From: Clostridium sp. CAG:762 | Lineage (GTDB): Bacteria; Bacillota_I; Bacilli_A; RF39; UBA660 | Assembly: GCA_000432575.1 (NCBI GenBank) | Contig: HF996828.1 | Span: 1,245-23,089 of the forward strand | Length of the DNA stretch: 21,845 bases | Direction of reading: 5' to 3' | Part shown: one piece after another, positions 5,313-13,150 of the stretch | How the letters are laid out: every line of letters starts with the position of its first letter | How positions within the stretch are numbered: position 1 is the first letter of the stretch | Notes under the pieces: generated by a model | The model's input: the letters and a program-made list of their open reading frames with translations, nothing else | The model's database searches: none | Told to the model about the DNA's origin: nothing | Position numbers and translations under genes: made by a program

Positions 5313-7613
5313 TTATTTATTTTTTAAGATAATATTTTCATAGGCTATTTTTAGATATTTAATTAAATATTTATCTATTATAAAATATAATATAATTATT
5401 AATAATATATATATATTGTATTTAGGTAATAACAATATTTTATAGAATATTAAAAGTGATAGGATGAATGTTATTCCGCATATACTAAGTAAGATTTTGG
5501 CTATTTTAGTAGAATTTTTGCTGATATTATTTATTATTATTAGATTAATTATACCTGTTGATGCCACAAGTGCCATTTTATAATTTTCTATATTTAGATG
5601 GAATATTTTTGTTACTAGTAGTAATAATAATACATTAATACATACTGTTATACCAGATGGTATAGAATAAGCAAATACTTTTTTGAGATTATCTTTATCT
5701 ACTTTCTCATTATTTGGTTCTAATGCTAAAATAAATGATGGTAGTCCTACGCATAAACTTCCTATTAGAGTTAATTGAATTGGGTAAAACGGGTAATTAA
5801 ATGATAATAATATCGATAATACTGTTAGTAAAAATGAATAGGTGGTTTTTACTAGATACAGGCTAGATACTTTTAACATATTATTTATTACTCTTCTACC
5901 TTCATTTACGATGTCTGGTAGTTTAGTAAAATCTGAGTCGATTAATACTATTTGGGAAACATTTTTGGCCGCCTGTATACCTGAATTCAGGGCAATGGAA
6001 CAGTCTGCTTCTTTTAGGGCTAATATGTCATTTACTCCATCTCCTATCATTCCAATGCTTTTATCTTCTTTTAATATTTTGATGATTTGTTGTTTTTGAT
6101 ATGGTGTTACTCTACCAAAAATATGATTGTTTTTAACTATTTCTTTTATTTTGTAATAGTCATCAGGTAAGGTGGAACAATCTATATATTTGTCATAATT
6201 TGGGTAGTTGATTTGTTTCATTATTTTGGATACTGTTACGGGGTTATCACCTGATAATATTTTGATGTCGACTCCTTGCTTTTGAAAGTATGTAAGTGTA
6301 TTTTCAACGTTTTTTCTAATGTTATCTTTTAGTATTATGAAGGCTATTACTCTTCTTTCTTTTGGTAAATTGTTGTTGGATGCTGTTTCGTTTGAATGCA
6401 TTAGGGTGAGGATGCGATAGCCTTTTTCATAGTATTTATCAGTATATTTATGGTATTTTTGTGGTGTTTGGCAAATGTATTCTAGGGCGCCCAGGATAAA
6501 GGTGTTTTCTTTTTCAAAGGTTACCATTTTCCATTTGCGGTATGAAGAGAATGGTACTTTTTTTAACACTTTATAATTTTTTGTTTTGGTAAAGTATTTG
6601 TCTAGGGCTTTGTCGGTTTCGTTAATGTTTGTGCTGTCCATATTTTTGATAATGTTGTTTATTTCGTATTTTTTGTCTAGGGTGATTACTTCAACGACAC
6701 TGAAGGTTGAATCGGTGATGGTTCCTGTTTTATCTAGGCATAATGTGTCTATGCTCGCTAGAGTTTCAATGCCGGTTAGTTTTTGAATGATAACATTCTT
6801 TTTGGCCATTTTTATGGTGCCGACTGATGATGTTATGCTGGTTAGGAGAATTAGTCCTGATGGAATCATGCCTATTACTCCTGCCACTGTTGATAAGATG
6901 GCTTGATTTAATGATGTGTGATTAAAGTAATAGGAAGATATGAATAAAAGAATCATTGAGGGAATGATAATTATCATGATTAGCTTGAGTATTTTGTTTA
7001 GGTTTTTTCTTAAGAATGTTTCGTTTGTTTTGATGCTTTTGGTGTTTTCGACTAGTTTGGATGCATAGGTATCACTGCCTAAGGCAATGACTTTACAGGT
7101 AATGGTGCCTGATACGATGATGGTGCCTGAATATATTTTATCGTCTTTTTTCTTTATTATATTGGTGGATTCTCCGGTGATAATGGATTCGTCTACTTCG
7201 CATAAATCACTGGTTATGACCGTGGCATCAACGATTGCTTGTTCTCCTTGTTTTAAGACAATGATATCATCGATAACAATATCTTTTTCGTCGATTTGTA
7301 TTTTTTTACCTTCTCTTATTACGGTTACTTTGTCTTGGATGGTTAGTTTTAGGTTGTCAATAATCATTTTTGAAGTGATTTCTTGGTGGATAGCAATGAT
7401 GGTGTTGATTACAATGACAAAGATGAATAATAGGTTGGTATATTCGCCTGTAAATATTACTAGGATGGCTAAGAAGATGTTGATTAGGTTAAATAAGGTG
7501 AATATGTTGCTTATAATAATGTTTTTTATGGTATTTGAGTAGTTATTATCTAAATTGTTGTTTTTTTTGTTTTTTAATCTTGTTTGTACTTCTTGGTTGG
7601 TAAGTCCTTTCAT
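5313..7613 (-). CDS. CtpE-like HAD-family P-type cation ATPase (probably calcium)
   Basis: A 766-residue P-type ATPase that pumps a cation across the membrane using a phospho-aspartate intermediate. Signatures are TGES (146-149, dephosphorylation loop), DKTGT (294-298, phosphorylated D294), GDGVND (524-529, hinge) and two N-terminal, two central and several C-terminal membrane segments. The fourth membrane helix reads GMIPSGLILLTS (248-259). PSGL in place of the PEGL of classic calcium pumps, together with the nearby ETLASIDTLCLDKTGT, resembles the actinobacterial/Firmicutes CtpE group, for which calcium transport is reported; ion choice here is inferred. There is no heavy-metal domain and no CPC motif. 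The start has AGGAGG 5 nt upstream. That site abuts a terminator hairpin, so expression may depend on read-through from the M23 gene. Confidence 0.9.
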   Translation of the reverse strand: MKGLTNQEVQTRLKNKKNNNLDNNYSNTIKNIIISNIFTLFNLINIFLAILVIFTGEYTNLLFIFVIVINTIIAIHQEITSKMIIDNLKLTIQDKVTVIREGKKIQIDEKDIVIDDIIVLKQGEQAIVDATVITSDLCEVDESIITGESTNIIKKKDDKIYSGTIIVSGTITCKVIALGSDTYASKLVENTKSIKTNETFLRKNLNKILKLIMIIIIPSMILLFISSYYFNHTSLNQAILSTVAGVIGMIPSGLILLTSITSSVGTIKMAKKNVIIQKLTGIETLASIDTLCLDKTGTITDSTFSVVEVITLDKKYEINNIIKNMDSTNINETDKALDKYFTKTKNYKVLKKVPFSSYRKWKMVTFEKENTFILGALEYICQTPQKYHKYTDKYYEKGYRILTLMHSNETASNNNLPKERRVIAFIILKDNIRKNVENTLTYFQKQGVDIKILSGDNPVTVSKIMKQINYPNYDKYIDCSTLPDDYYKIKEIVKNNHIFGRVTPYQKQQIIKILKEDKSIGMIGDGVNDILALKEADCSIALNSGIQAAKNVSQIVLIDSDFTKLPDIVNEGRRVINNMLKVSSLYLVKTTYSFLLTVLSILLSFNYPFYPIQLTLIGSLCVGLPSFILALEPNNEKVDKDNLKKVFAYSIPSGITVCINVLLLLLVTKIFHLNIENYKMALVASTGIINLIIINNISKNSTKIAKILLSICGITFILSLLIFYKILLLPKYNIYILLIIILYFIIDKYLIKYLKIAYENIILKNK

Positions 7614-7624
7614 AAGTGCCTCCT

Positions 7625-7646
7625 AAAAAAAGGCTAAGCTAGCCTT
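7625..7646 (-). terminator. Intrinsic terminator directly in front of the ATPase ribosome binding site
   Basis: A perfect 7-bp stem (7630-7636 with 7640-7646; AAGGCTA and TAGCCTT, 3-base loop) gives seven U (7631-7625) on the minus strand. The next bases are AGGAGG (7619-7624) of the downstream ATPase gene. It lies 6 bases after the M23 gene stop. Confidence 0.85.
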
Positions 7647-7652
7647 GATGAT

Positions 7653-8858
7653 TTATCTTCTGTTCCAAGATGCTCCAATGTGAGTTAAACTTGGGAAGAT
7701 TTCTTTTGGATTTATTGTATAGTTACTTGCTCCAGCGACGCGATGTCCATCAACAAGTTGGAAATGCAAGTGGGCTCCACAGGAACATTTATCGTATCCT
7801 TTACCTGTTTTCTTCCATGGGCAATATATAGGGTTTGGCGAGGTTGTTGTATCTCCACCACCAGATAAGCCTATTACGGTTTCCGATGTAACTGTTTGAC
7901 CGACTGAAACATTTACAGATAATAAGTGTAAATACATTGTGGTATAAGGTTTGCCTTTGACATTGTGATAGATGTATACTTGGTTTCCACCACATGTTGA
8001 CTTATATCTAATGTAGGCTACTTTTCCTGCGGCTGATGCATATACTTTGGTTCCTTCGGCTACACCATAGTCTTGGCCGTAGTGGAAGTCGCCTAAACTT
8101 CTACCTCCATATAGGCTACTTACTCTACCACTTACTAGAGGGTATCTAAATGATGAGGCATATGCGATAGATACGCAGGAATTGATGTCTTGATACAATG
8201 AGCAACCTAAGGTGTTTTTGTAATAATTTATTTCGTCTTGTAATATTTTGATGTCTTCTTCTACTGATGTTACACCTTCTGTAAATCCTACTAATTTGCT
8301 TCCTAGAGATATTTTTTTGCTAGATAGTTCACTGATTTGATTTTGTAGTTTTTTCTCTTTTTCGGCTAAGTCAACTTTGCTTTTTTCTAACTTTTTAATT
8401 AGTTCTTCTAGGTCGGTCATTACTTTATTGTTATAACTAGATATTTGGTTGACAACTGAATATCTGTATATTAATTCAGTGTATGAATCAGCTTCCATAA
8501 TATATTCTAGGTAAACATTCTCTCCGTTAGATTTTTGTAAGAATTTAAGTAACTCTTTGGTTTCATTTTTCTTGTTTTTGATGTCTTCTGTTGATTTTTC
8601 GATGTCTTCATTTGCTTTTTTTACTTCATTTCTGGTGTTTTCTATTGCAACAGAATTGTTATAAATGCTTTTTTCAACGTTTTTTATTTCTTGTTCTGTC
8701 ATTTTTTTGTTATTGTCGGCGATTCTCTTTTGATTTTTTAAGTTTTCTAATTCTTTATACATATCGTTAAGTGTTTTGGCATTTGCATTCACAAATGGTA
8801 CAATCAATAGAGAAATCATAAAGACAATATAGATTATATTTTTGAATTTCTTTTTCAT
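7653..8858 (-). CDS. Secreted M23 (LytM/EnvC-type) peptidoglycan endopeptidase with coiled-coil N-terminus
   Basis: A 401-residue protein with a signal peptide (MKKKFKNIIYIVFMISLL, cleavage probably near ANA-K28). Residues about 30-215 are a long coiled coil rich in Lys/Glu (two arms, about 30-110 and 145-215), as in EnvC and PcsB proteins that act with FtsEX. The C-terminal M23 domain has the zinc ligands H259 and D263 (HYGQDYG) and H365 (GAHLHFQL), with H311 (MYLHL) and H363 as likely catalytic residues, so the site is complete. It should cut peptide cross-links in peptidoglycan. An insertion before the HLH motif (residues about 340-360) carries three cysteines (PIYCPWKK, KCSC), and C289, C219 and C228 are also present, suggesting disulphides. 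The GAAGGTAGGG ribosome binding site precedes the ATG. Confidence 0.95.
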   Translation of the reverse strand: MKKKFKNIIYIVFMISLLIVPFVNANAKTLNDMYKELENLKNQKRIADNNKKMTEQEIKNVEKSIYNNSVAIENTRNEVKKANEDIEKSTEDIKNKKNETKELLKFLQKSNGENVYLEYIMEADSYTELIYRYSVVNQISSYNNKVMTDLEELIKKLEKSKVDLAEKEKKLQNQISELSSKKISLGSKLVGFTEGVTSVEEDIKILQDEINYYKNTLGCSLYQDINSCVSIAYASSFRYPLVSGRVSSLYGGRSLGDFHYGQDYGVAEGTKVYASAAGKVAYIRYKSTCGGNQVYIYHNVKGKPYTTMYLHLLSVNVSVGQTVTSETVIGLSGGGDTTTSPNPIYCPWKKTGKGYDKCSCGAHLHFQLVDGHRVAGASNYTINPKEIFPSLTHIGASWNRR

Positions 8859-8880
8859 TTAATTCCCTACCTTCATAAGC

Positions 8881-8909
8881 ATTATATCACATTATTTAAA
8901 AAAAAGCAA
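8881..8909 (-). promoter_or_regulatory. Promoter of the M23 gene
   Basis: TATAAT (8881-8886) preceded by TGA forms an extended -10; TTGCTT (8904-8909) lies 17 bp upstream as a partial -35. The inferred transcript starts about 16 bases before the ATG. Confidence 0.7.
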
Positions 8910-8949
8910 AAAAAGAAGAAAATAAGAATGTATTGCTTGACACGTTCCC

Positions 8950-10086
8950 TTATCTTATAAAGGCTAAATAGATTATAAAGGTTAGATATATTGCTAGTAA
9001 GATGATACCATGAATATTATCTCCTTTGCTTTCTTTATTGTTTATTCCTACTGCGACTGAGGCTAGTATTCCACCAATTAATCCTCCTATGTGGGCTGCA
9101 TTATCAATGCCTTCGGCAATAAAACCGAATATTAAATTAATTATTATGAGTGGTAATATTTGACTTCTAATGACATTGCCTAAATATGGTCTATAATAAT
9201 ATCCAAAATATAGTAATGAGCCTAGTAGGCCAAATATTGCTCCAGAAGCGCCGGCTGAGATAACATTGTGAGAGAATGCTATGGATAACATGCTTCCACT
9301 TATGGCACTTATTATGTAAATGATAATAAATTTAAATTTACCATAAAAGCTTTCTACTTGAGGCCCTATAACATATAGGGCATACATGTTAAGTAATAGA
9401 TGCATAATTCCAATATGGAGAAAAGCACATGTTAATAAGCGGTAATAATCTCCATTTTTTACTAAGATATCAAGGTTTGCCCCAAATTTAAGCAAGGTTA
9501 AATTATCATAAGATCCTTTACCAAAAATATACATTGAAGCAAACATTATTACACATATTGCTATAATAAGATATGTAATAATAGGTTTTCTTTTTCCAAA
9601 TAGTTTTTCTGCTTCTAAACTTTTTTGTCTGTTATACTCATTGATATCACCCGCTAACTTGGCATATAATTCAATACCTTTTTCTTGATATTGAGTTTTA
9701 TCTATGATATCAGGAAATACTTCTATAATATTTTTTTTATTTAAATCAGTTAAATTATTTAAGTAAATGTTATCACAAACATCATCTTCTTTTAAATTAA
9801 CGTTATCTCCTAAGTCAACATATATATTTAGGACTTTCATTCTATGGCAAAATGTTTGTTTTTGTAATGATTTTAGCATACGTTTAAATTTGAAAATATC
9901 AAAATCTAATTGTTCGTTATTATGAATATAATGGTTTACTATTCTAACTACTTTATATGGGCTGTTCATATTTTCAAGCCATATTTCGTCATCAAGTCCA
10001 TGTAACAATACAGGGTTGTAATGCTCACTGGTGATGAAATAATGCATTAATTTCATAATATTTGAATCTTTTGTATCAACTTGCAT
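8950..10086 (-). CDS. Rhomboid-family intramembrane serine protease
   Basis: A 378-residue membrane protein. Residues 1 to about 165 are a soluble cytoplasmic region of unknown fold, and about 168-375 hold seven probable membrane helices. The rhomboid signatures are HLLLNMYAL (229-237, oxyanion N233), GASGAIFG (279-286, catalytic S281) and AAHIGG (330-335, catalytic H332), so the Ser-His dyad is intact. Rhomboids cleave membrane-spanning segments of other proteins; the substrate is unknown. The layout, with an N-terminal soluble extension plus the rhomboid core, resembles Bacillus YqgP/GluP. AAAGGAGG lies 5 nt before the ATG. No clear terminator follows, although the M23 gene has its own promoter. 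It is divergent from the TspO-type gene. Confidence 0.94.
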   Translation of the reverse strand: MQVDTKDSNIMKLMHYFITSEHYNPVLLHGLDDEIWLENMNSPYKVVRIVNHYIHNNEQLDFDIFKFKRMLKSLQKQTFCHRMKVLNIYVDLGDNVNLKEDDVCDNIYLNNLTDLNKKNIIEVFPDIIDKTQYQEKGIELYAKLAGDINEYNRQKSLEAEKLFGKRKPIITYLIIAICVIMFASMYIFGKGSYDNLTLLKFGANLDILVKNGDYYRLLTCAFLHIGIMHLLLNMYALYVIGPQVESFYGKFKFIIIYIISAISGSMLSIAFSHNVISAGASGAIFGLLGSLLYFGYYYRPYLGNVIRSQILPLIIINLIFGFIAEGIDNAAHIGGLIGGILASVAVGINNKESKGDNIHGIILLAIYLTFIIYLAFIR

Positions 10087-10110
10087 TTTTTCCTCCTTTA
10101 ATGTAATAAT

Positions 10111-10118
10111 ATTATACT
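10111..10118. promoter_or_regulatory. Overlapping divergent -10 boxes (rhomboid and tspO-type genes)
   Basis: The 63-bp gap between the two divergent genes holds TATAAT on the minus strand (10111-10116) and TATACT on the plus strand (10113-10118). They share four base pairs, so the two promoters could not be occupied at once. Neither has a convincing -35. Confidence 0.45.
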
Positions 10119-10149
10119 AAAAAACATAAAATAAATAAAGAGGTGGATT

Positions 10150-10596
10150 ATGAAATTTAAAAAAATATTAAAATATATTTTATTTTTATTACCTTGGTTT
10201 CTTAGTAGTATATTATCTTCTAGCAAATATAATTATTATAATAGTCTAAATTTACCATTTTTTGCTCCACCAAAAATTATATTTCCTATTGTTTGGTTTG
10301 TTTTATTTATTTTAATTGCTTATACTGTTTATAAGGTTTATCCAACGAGTGATAAAGCTTATAAGAAAGCGTTGTTTATTAATTATCTATCTAATCAGTT
10401 GTTTACTATTTTGTTTTTTAACTTAGAAAATTTGTTTCTTTCTTTTGTGGATACAGTAATCGTTTTTATGAGTAGTCTTTATTTATATGAGGCAACTTAT
10501 AATTATGATAAAGCTGTTTCTAAGTATTTGATTCCTTATATTATTTGGAATTTGTTTGCTTTAATTTTGTCTCTTACTATTACTGTTATGAATTAG
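10150..10596 (+). CDS. TspO/MBR-family membrane protein
   Basis: A 148-residue five-helix membrane protein. Family landmarks are LNLPFFAPPKIIFPIVW (34-50, matching the P..PP..VF..VW segment), NYLSNQLFTILFFNL, and YLIPYIIWNLFALILSLTI near the end (the P-Y-x-x-W-x-x-F-A pattern of helix 5). TspO proteins bind porphyrins and other tetrapyrroles and have been linked to stress and haem control, but their molecular function is disputed. AGAGGTGG lies 4 nt before the ATG. Its stop runs 11 bases into the 3' end of the convergent rluD-type gene. It is one of very few plus-strand genes here. Confidence 0.88.
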   Translation: MKFKKILKYILFLLPWFLSSILSSSKYNYYNSLNLPFFAPPKIIFPIVWFVLFILIAYTVYKVYPTSDKAYKKALFINYLSNQLFTILFFNLENLFLSFVDTVIVFMSSLYLYEATYNYDKAVSKYLIPYIIWNLFALILSLTITVMN

Positions 10597-11479
10597 TTTT
10601 ATAATGATTTAATATTTCCATAAACTCTTTAGGTGGTTCTGCTTTAAATTCTAAGTATTCATGTGTAACAGGGTGTATGAAGCCTAAGGTGTATGCATGA
10701 AGCATTTGTCCAAATGTGGGATTAATTTGTTTTTTGTGACCATATACACTGTCATTTACTATTGGATGATTGATATAACTTAAATGAACTCTTATTTGGT
10801 GTGTTCTACCAGTTTCAAGGGTACATTCAATAAATGTTGTGTCAATGTATCGTTCAAGTACTTTAATGTGAGTTATGGCATCTTTGGAATTGACGGAAGT
10901 TACACACATTTTTTTTCTGTTTTTGGTATCTCTTCCTATCGGGGCATCAATCGTTGCTGTATCTTCTACTATAACTCCATGTACTAATGCTAAATATTTT
11001 CTTTTTGCTTTGTTAGATTTTAATTCTAAAGCAAGTTCTCTATGTGTCTTGTCGTCTTTTGCAACCATGAGTAAACCACTTGTATAGGCATCAATTCTAT
11101 GTACTATTCCCGGTCTTATGTTGTCTAAGTTGCTTAACTTTGAATGGTGCATTAAGGCATTTACTAAGGTATGATTTCTATTACCACATCCAGGATGTAC
11201 TACCATACCACTTGGTTTATTAACGACAAGTAAATATTCGTCTTCATAAACAATATCTAATTTTATATCTTCAGGTTCTATATTACTACTTTCTTCTTTT
11301 ACATCGGTTATGGTAATAATGTCGCCTGTTTTAACTAAATAACTGCTTTTAGTGTTTTTGTCATTTACTAATATGCTGTTATTTTTTATTAGTTTTTGTA
11401 TTTTGCTTCTACTGCTATCTAATTTGTCAATTAAATAGTTATCTAATCTTATATTATTTTCTAATACTTCTATTTTCAT
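10586..11479 (-). CDS. RluA/RluD-family 23S rRNA pseudouridine synthase
   Basis: A 297-residue enzyme with an N-terminal S4 RNA-binding domain (residues 1 to about 60, RLDNYLIDKLDSSRSKIQKL at 11-30) and a pseudouridine synthase domain. The catalytic motif reads HRIDAYTSGL (127-136), where D130 is the nucleophile; Ile replaces the usual Leu of HRLD. GRTHQIRVHL further on is the family's second hallmark. This class converts uridine to pseudouridine in 23S rRNA (helix 69 sites for RluD); the exact site is inferred. The start overlaps lspA by 4 bases. The lspA-rluD pairing is common in Firmicutes, and the gene should be co-transcribed and translationally coupled with lspA. Its 3' end overlaps the TspO-type gene convergently. 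Confidence 0.94.
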   Translation of the reverse strand: MKIEVLENNIRLDNYLIDKLDSSRSKIQKLIKNNSILVNDKNTKSSYLVKTGDIITITDVKEESSNIEPEDIKLDIVYEDEYLLVVNKPSGMVVHPGCGNRNHTLVNALMHHSKLSNLDNIRPGIVHRIDAYTSGLLMVAKDDKTHRELALELKSNKAKRKYLALVHGVIVEDTATIDAPIGRDTKNRKKMCVTSVNSKDAITHIKVLERYIDTTFIECTLETGRTHQIRVHLSYINHPIVNDSVYGHKKQINPTFGQMLHAYTLGFIHPVTHEYLEFKAEPPKEFMEILNHYKTNS

Positions 11480-11931
11480 GAATTTTCCCCCTTTGCGTAA
11501 GAATTAATAACTAATATTATACACCCAATTACAATAAATGTATCGGCTAAGTTGAAGATGGGAAAGTTATAGTTAAATATCATAAAATCTAAATAATCAA
11601 TGACATAACCATATATGATTCTATCTATTAAGTTGCCTATTATTCCTCCAAGTAATAGGCCATGGCTGAGAATTGCTAGTTTGTTAGGGTTGGTTTGTTT
11701 TTTTGTATATTTATACAAGTAGTATAAAAAGATAAGGGTAATAATAATTAGTATATATCTATAGCCTATTAAAATTGAAAAAGCCGCGCCTGTGTTTTGA
11801 ACGTAGGTTAAATAAAAAAAGTTGTTTATTATTTTGGTTGTTTGTCCTAATATTAGGTAATTAGAGACTAGTATTTTAACTATTTGATCTATAATTAAAC
11901 TAATTAATGCAATAATATATACTTTTTTCAT
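11476..11931 (-). CDS. lspA: Lipoprotein signal peptidase (signal peptidase II)
   Basis: A 151-residue integral membrane aspartyl protease with four membrane helices. It removes the signal peptide of diacylglyceryl-modified prolipoproteins at the outer face of the membrane. Conserved blocks are VQNTGAAFSI (44-53), GNLIDRI (99-105, catalytic D103) and FNLADTFI (126-133, catalytic D130). Length is normal. AAGGGGG lies about 5 nt before the ATG. It follows the pilin-like gene by 10 bases and overlaps the rluD-type gene by 4. LspA does not process type IV prepilins, so its closeness to the pilin-like gene does not imply a maturation role. Confidence 0.96.
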   Translation of the reverse strand: MKKVYIIALISLIIDQIVKILVSNYLILGQTTKIINNFFYLTYVQNTGAAFSILIGYRYILIIITLIFLYYLYKYTKKQTNPNKLAILSHGLLLGGIIGNLIDRIIYGYVIDYLDFMIFNYNFPIFNLADTFIVIGCIILVINSYAKGENS

Positions 11932-11941
11932 AAATACCCCC

Positions 11942-12361
11942 TTATTTACAAGTATTGATGCTTTTATCTTGGGTAAGACATTCTAAGGATTCTATTTTGA
12001 AACAATAATTGTTATTTTTATCTTTGTATATATCAATTAATGTTTCTATATTACAACCCATGCTGTTTTTTGGATTAACTATATTGGATATATCATTATA
12101 TAGTAGGACATCTTTTAAGGTAATAGTCTTTAAATATTTCTCGTTCATGGTACCTTCTTCTTTTAATTCAACATTTTTTATGTTAAATAAGATGTAGGTA
12201 TCTACTAAATCTTTAATTCTTACTTTGAATGCTTCTTCTACTTTATCATTGGATATATCTAAACTATGTAAACTTACTGGTATAATTATTAGGGCAATAA
12301 TGCTGATAATAACTAATACTGATAATAGTTCTACTAGTGTGTATCCCTTTTTATTTAGCAT
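11942..12361 (-). CDS. Type IV pilin-like (pseudopilin) protein with class III signal
   Basis: A 139-residue protein starting MLNKKGYTLVELLSVLV. KKG-YTLVE is a prepilin peptidase site: cleavage after G6 leaves Y7 as residue 1 and places the conserved Glu at +5 (E11). A long hydrophobic helix follows (to about residue 28), then a soluble domain of about 100 residues with three cysteines, C99-like GCN, NNYCF and ECL, which may pair. Such proteins include the ComGC/ComGD competence pseudopilins, but the C-terminal domain matches none that I recognise. The ATG at 12361 is preferred to the GTG at 12370 because AGGTGAG lies at the right distance from it. No prepilin peptidase or assembly ATPase is in the window. 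Confidence 0.8.
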   Translation of the reverse strand: MLNKKGYTLVELLSVLVIISIIALIIIPVSLHSLDISNDKVEEAFKVRIKDLVDTYILFNIKNVELKEEGTMNEKYLKTITLKDVLLYNDISNIVNPKNSMGCNIETLIDIYKDKNNNYCFKIESLECLTQDKSINTCK

Positions 12362-12370
12362 AAGTCTCAC

Positions 12371-13093
12371 CTACTTCATATTTACTGTTACTTTAATGTA
12401 ATCATATTTATCATATAATTTTAATAAATTAGTATAATCTATTTCGTAATCATTACCTATTAAGTTAATAGTTATATCGTCTGTGTTATTAAGTAGGGTT
12501 ATATCTTTTATTTTTATGTTGTATCTTTTGACGATGTTATCATTTTTTTCCGTGCCTAGTTTTATATAATTATTAATGTTATTGATGTCTAGGAATTGGT
12601 AAGGTATTATATCAAATACTTCTTTTTCATAGGCTAATCTATAGTCATTGTCTTCTATTAAATAATAATAACCATTGTAACTTACATAATTACTAATTAC
12701 ATCGTTAATAGTTTTTGCAATGTAAATATATTTATCTTTTGTGGTTATTTTATATTTACATAAATTGGTTTTATCTTCTATTTTATAACTGATATCATAT
12801 GTGTATTCACTATAATTATTATCTTTATTAGTATTATCTTTATTAGTATTATTGTTATCAAAATCTATTTTATCTATATTATTTCTAATAGATAGGCCTA
12901 ATATAATAAATAAAACAAGTATGACAAGAAAACCACCAAGTAATATGCCAATTATTTTATACTTGTTTGTTTGCTTGTTATTTTTGTTGTAGTTATTATA
13001 ATCATATTTTATTGGTGTTTCTTCTACTTGTTCTGTATAAACTTTTTTCTCGCCTAAATCTTTATTGTAATTAAATGAAAAGTTGTTGTTCAT
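12371..13093 (-). CDS. One-pass membrane protein of unknown function, paired with the pilin-like gene
   Basis: A 240-residue protein that I do not recognise. Residues 1 to about 45 are polar and Asn/Lys-rich, a single membrane helix spans about 46-68 (IIGILLGGFLVILVLFIILGL), a low-complexity linker carries NTNKD twice, and about 150 residues follow on the outer side with no cysteine pair and no known motif. ATG at 13093 is chosen over GTG at 13102 because AGGAAGTGG sits about 5 nt before it. The stop codon overlaps the ribosome binding site of the pilin-like gene, so the two are tightly coupled. The topology (short inside, long outside) would suit an accessory or assembly protein for the pilin-like partner, but that is only an inference from adjacency. 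Confidence 0.7.
   Translation of the reverse strand: MNNNFSFNYNKDLGEKKVYTEQVEETPIKYDYNNYNKNNKQTNKYKIIGILLGGFLVILVLFIILGLSIRNNIDKIDFDNNNTNKDNTNKDNNYSEYTYDISYKIEDKTNLCKYKITTKDKYIYIAKTINDVISNYVSYNGYYYLIEDNDYRLAYEKEVFDIIPYQFLDINNINNYIKLGTEKNDNIVKRYNIKIKDITLLNNTDDITINLIGNDYEIDYTNLLKLYDKYDYIKVTVNMK
12821..12850 (-). repeat. 15-bp tandem repeat, two perfect copies, in frame
   Basis: The plus-strand unit atctttattagtatt is repeated exactly at 12821-12835 and 12836-12850. On the coding strand it gives the NTNKD NTNKD linker just outside the membrane helix of the unknown membrane protein. The unit keeps the frame, so slippage would change only linker length. Confidence 0.95.
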
Positions 13094-13119
13094 TAATACC
13101 ACTTCCTACTCTTTTGTTT

Positions 13120-13128
13120 ATTATAACA
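13120..13128 (-). promoter_or_regulatory. Candidate internal promoter before the membrane protein / pilin-like / lspA / rluD genes
   Basis: TATAAT (13120-13125) preceded by TGT forms an extended -10 in the 57-base gap after fmt, 27 bases before the ATG at 13093. No good -35 is present. It could give the downstream four genes transcription independent of trpS-fmt. Confidence 0.5.
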
Positions 13129-13150
13129 AATTTTTTAAATTAATTAAATA

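Noticed and set aside
7087..7542. Plus-strand open frame of 151 codons opposite the CtpE-like ATPase
   Set aside because: It is antisense to a conserved gene, rich in Met/Ile/Ser as expected from the complement of membrane-protein codons, and without a start signal.
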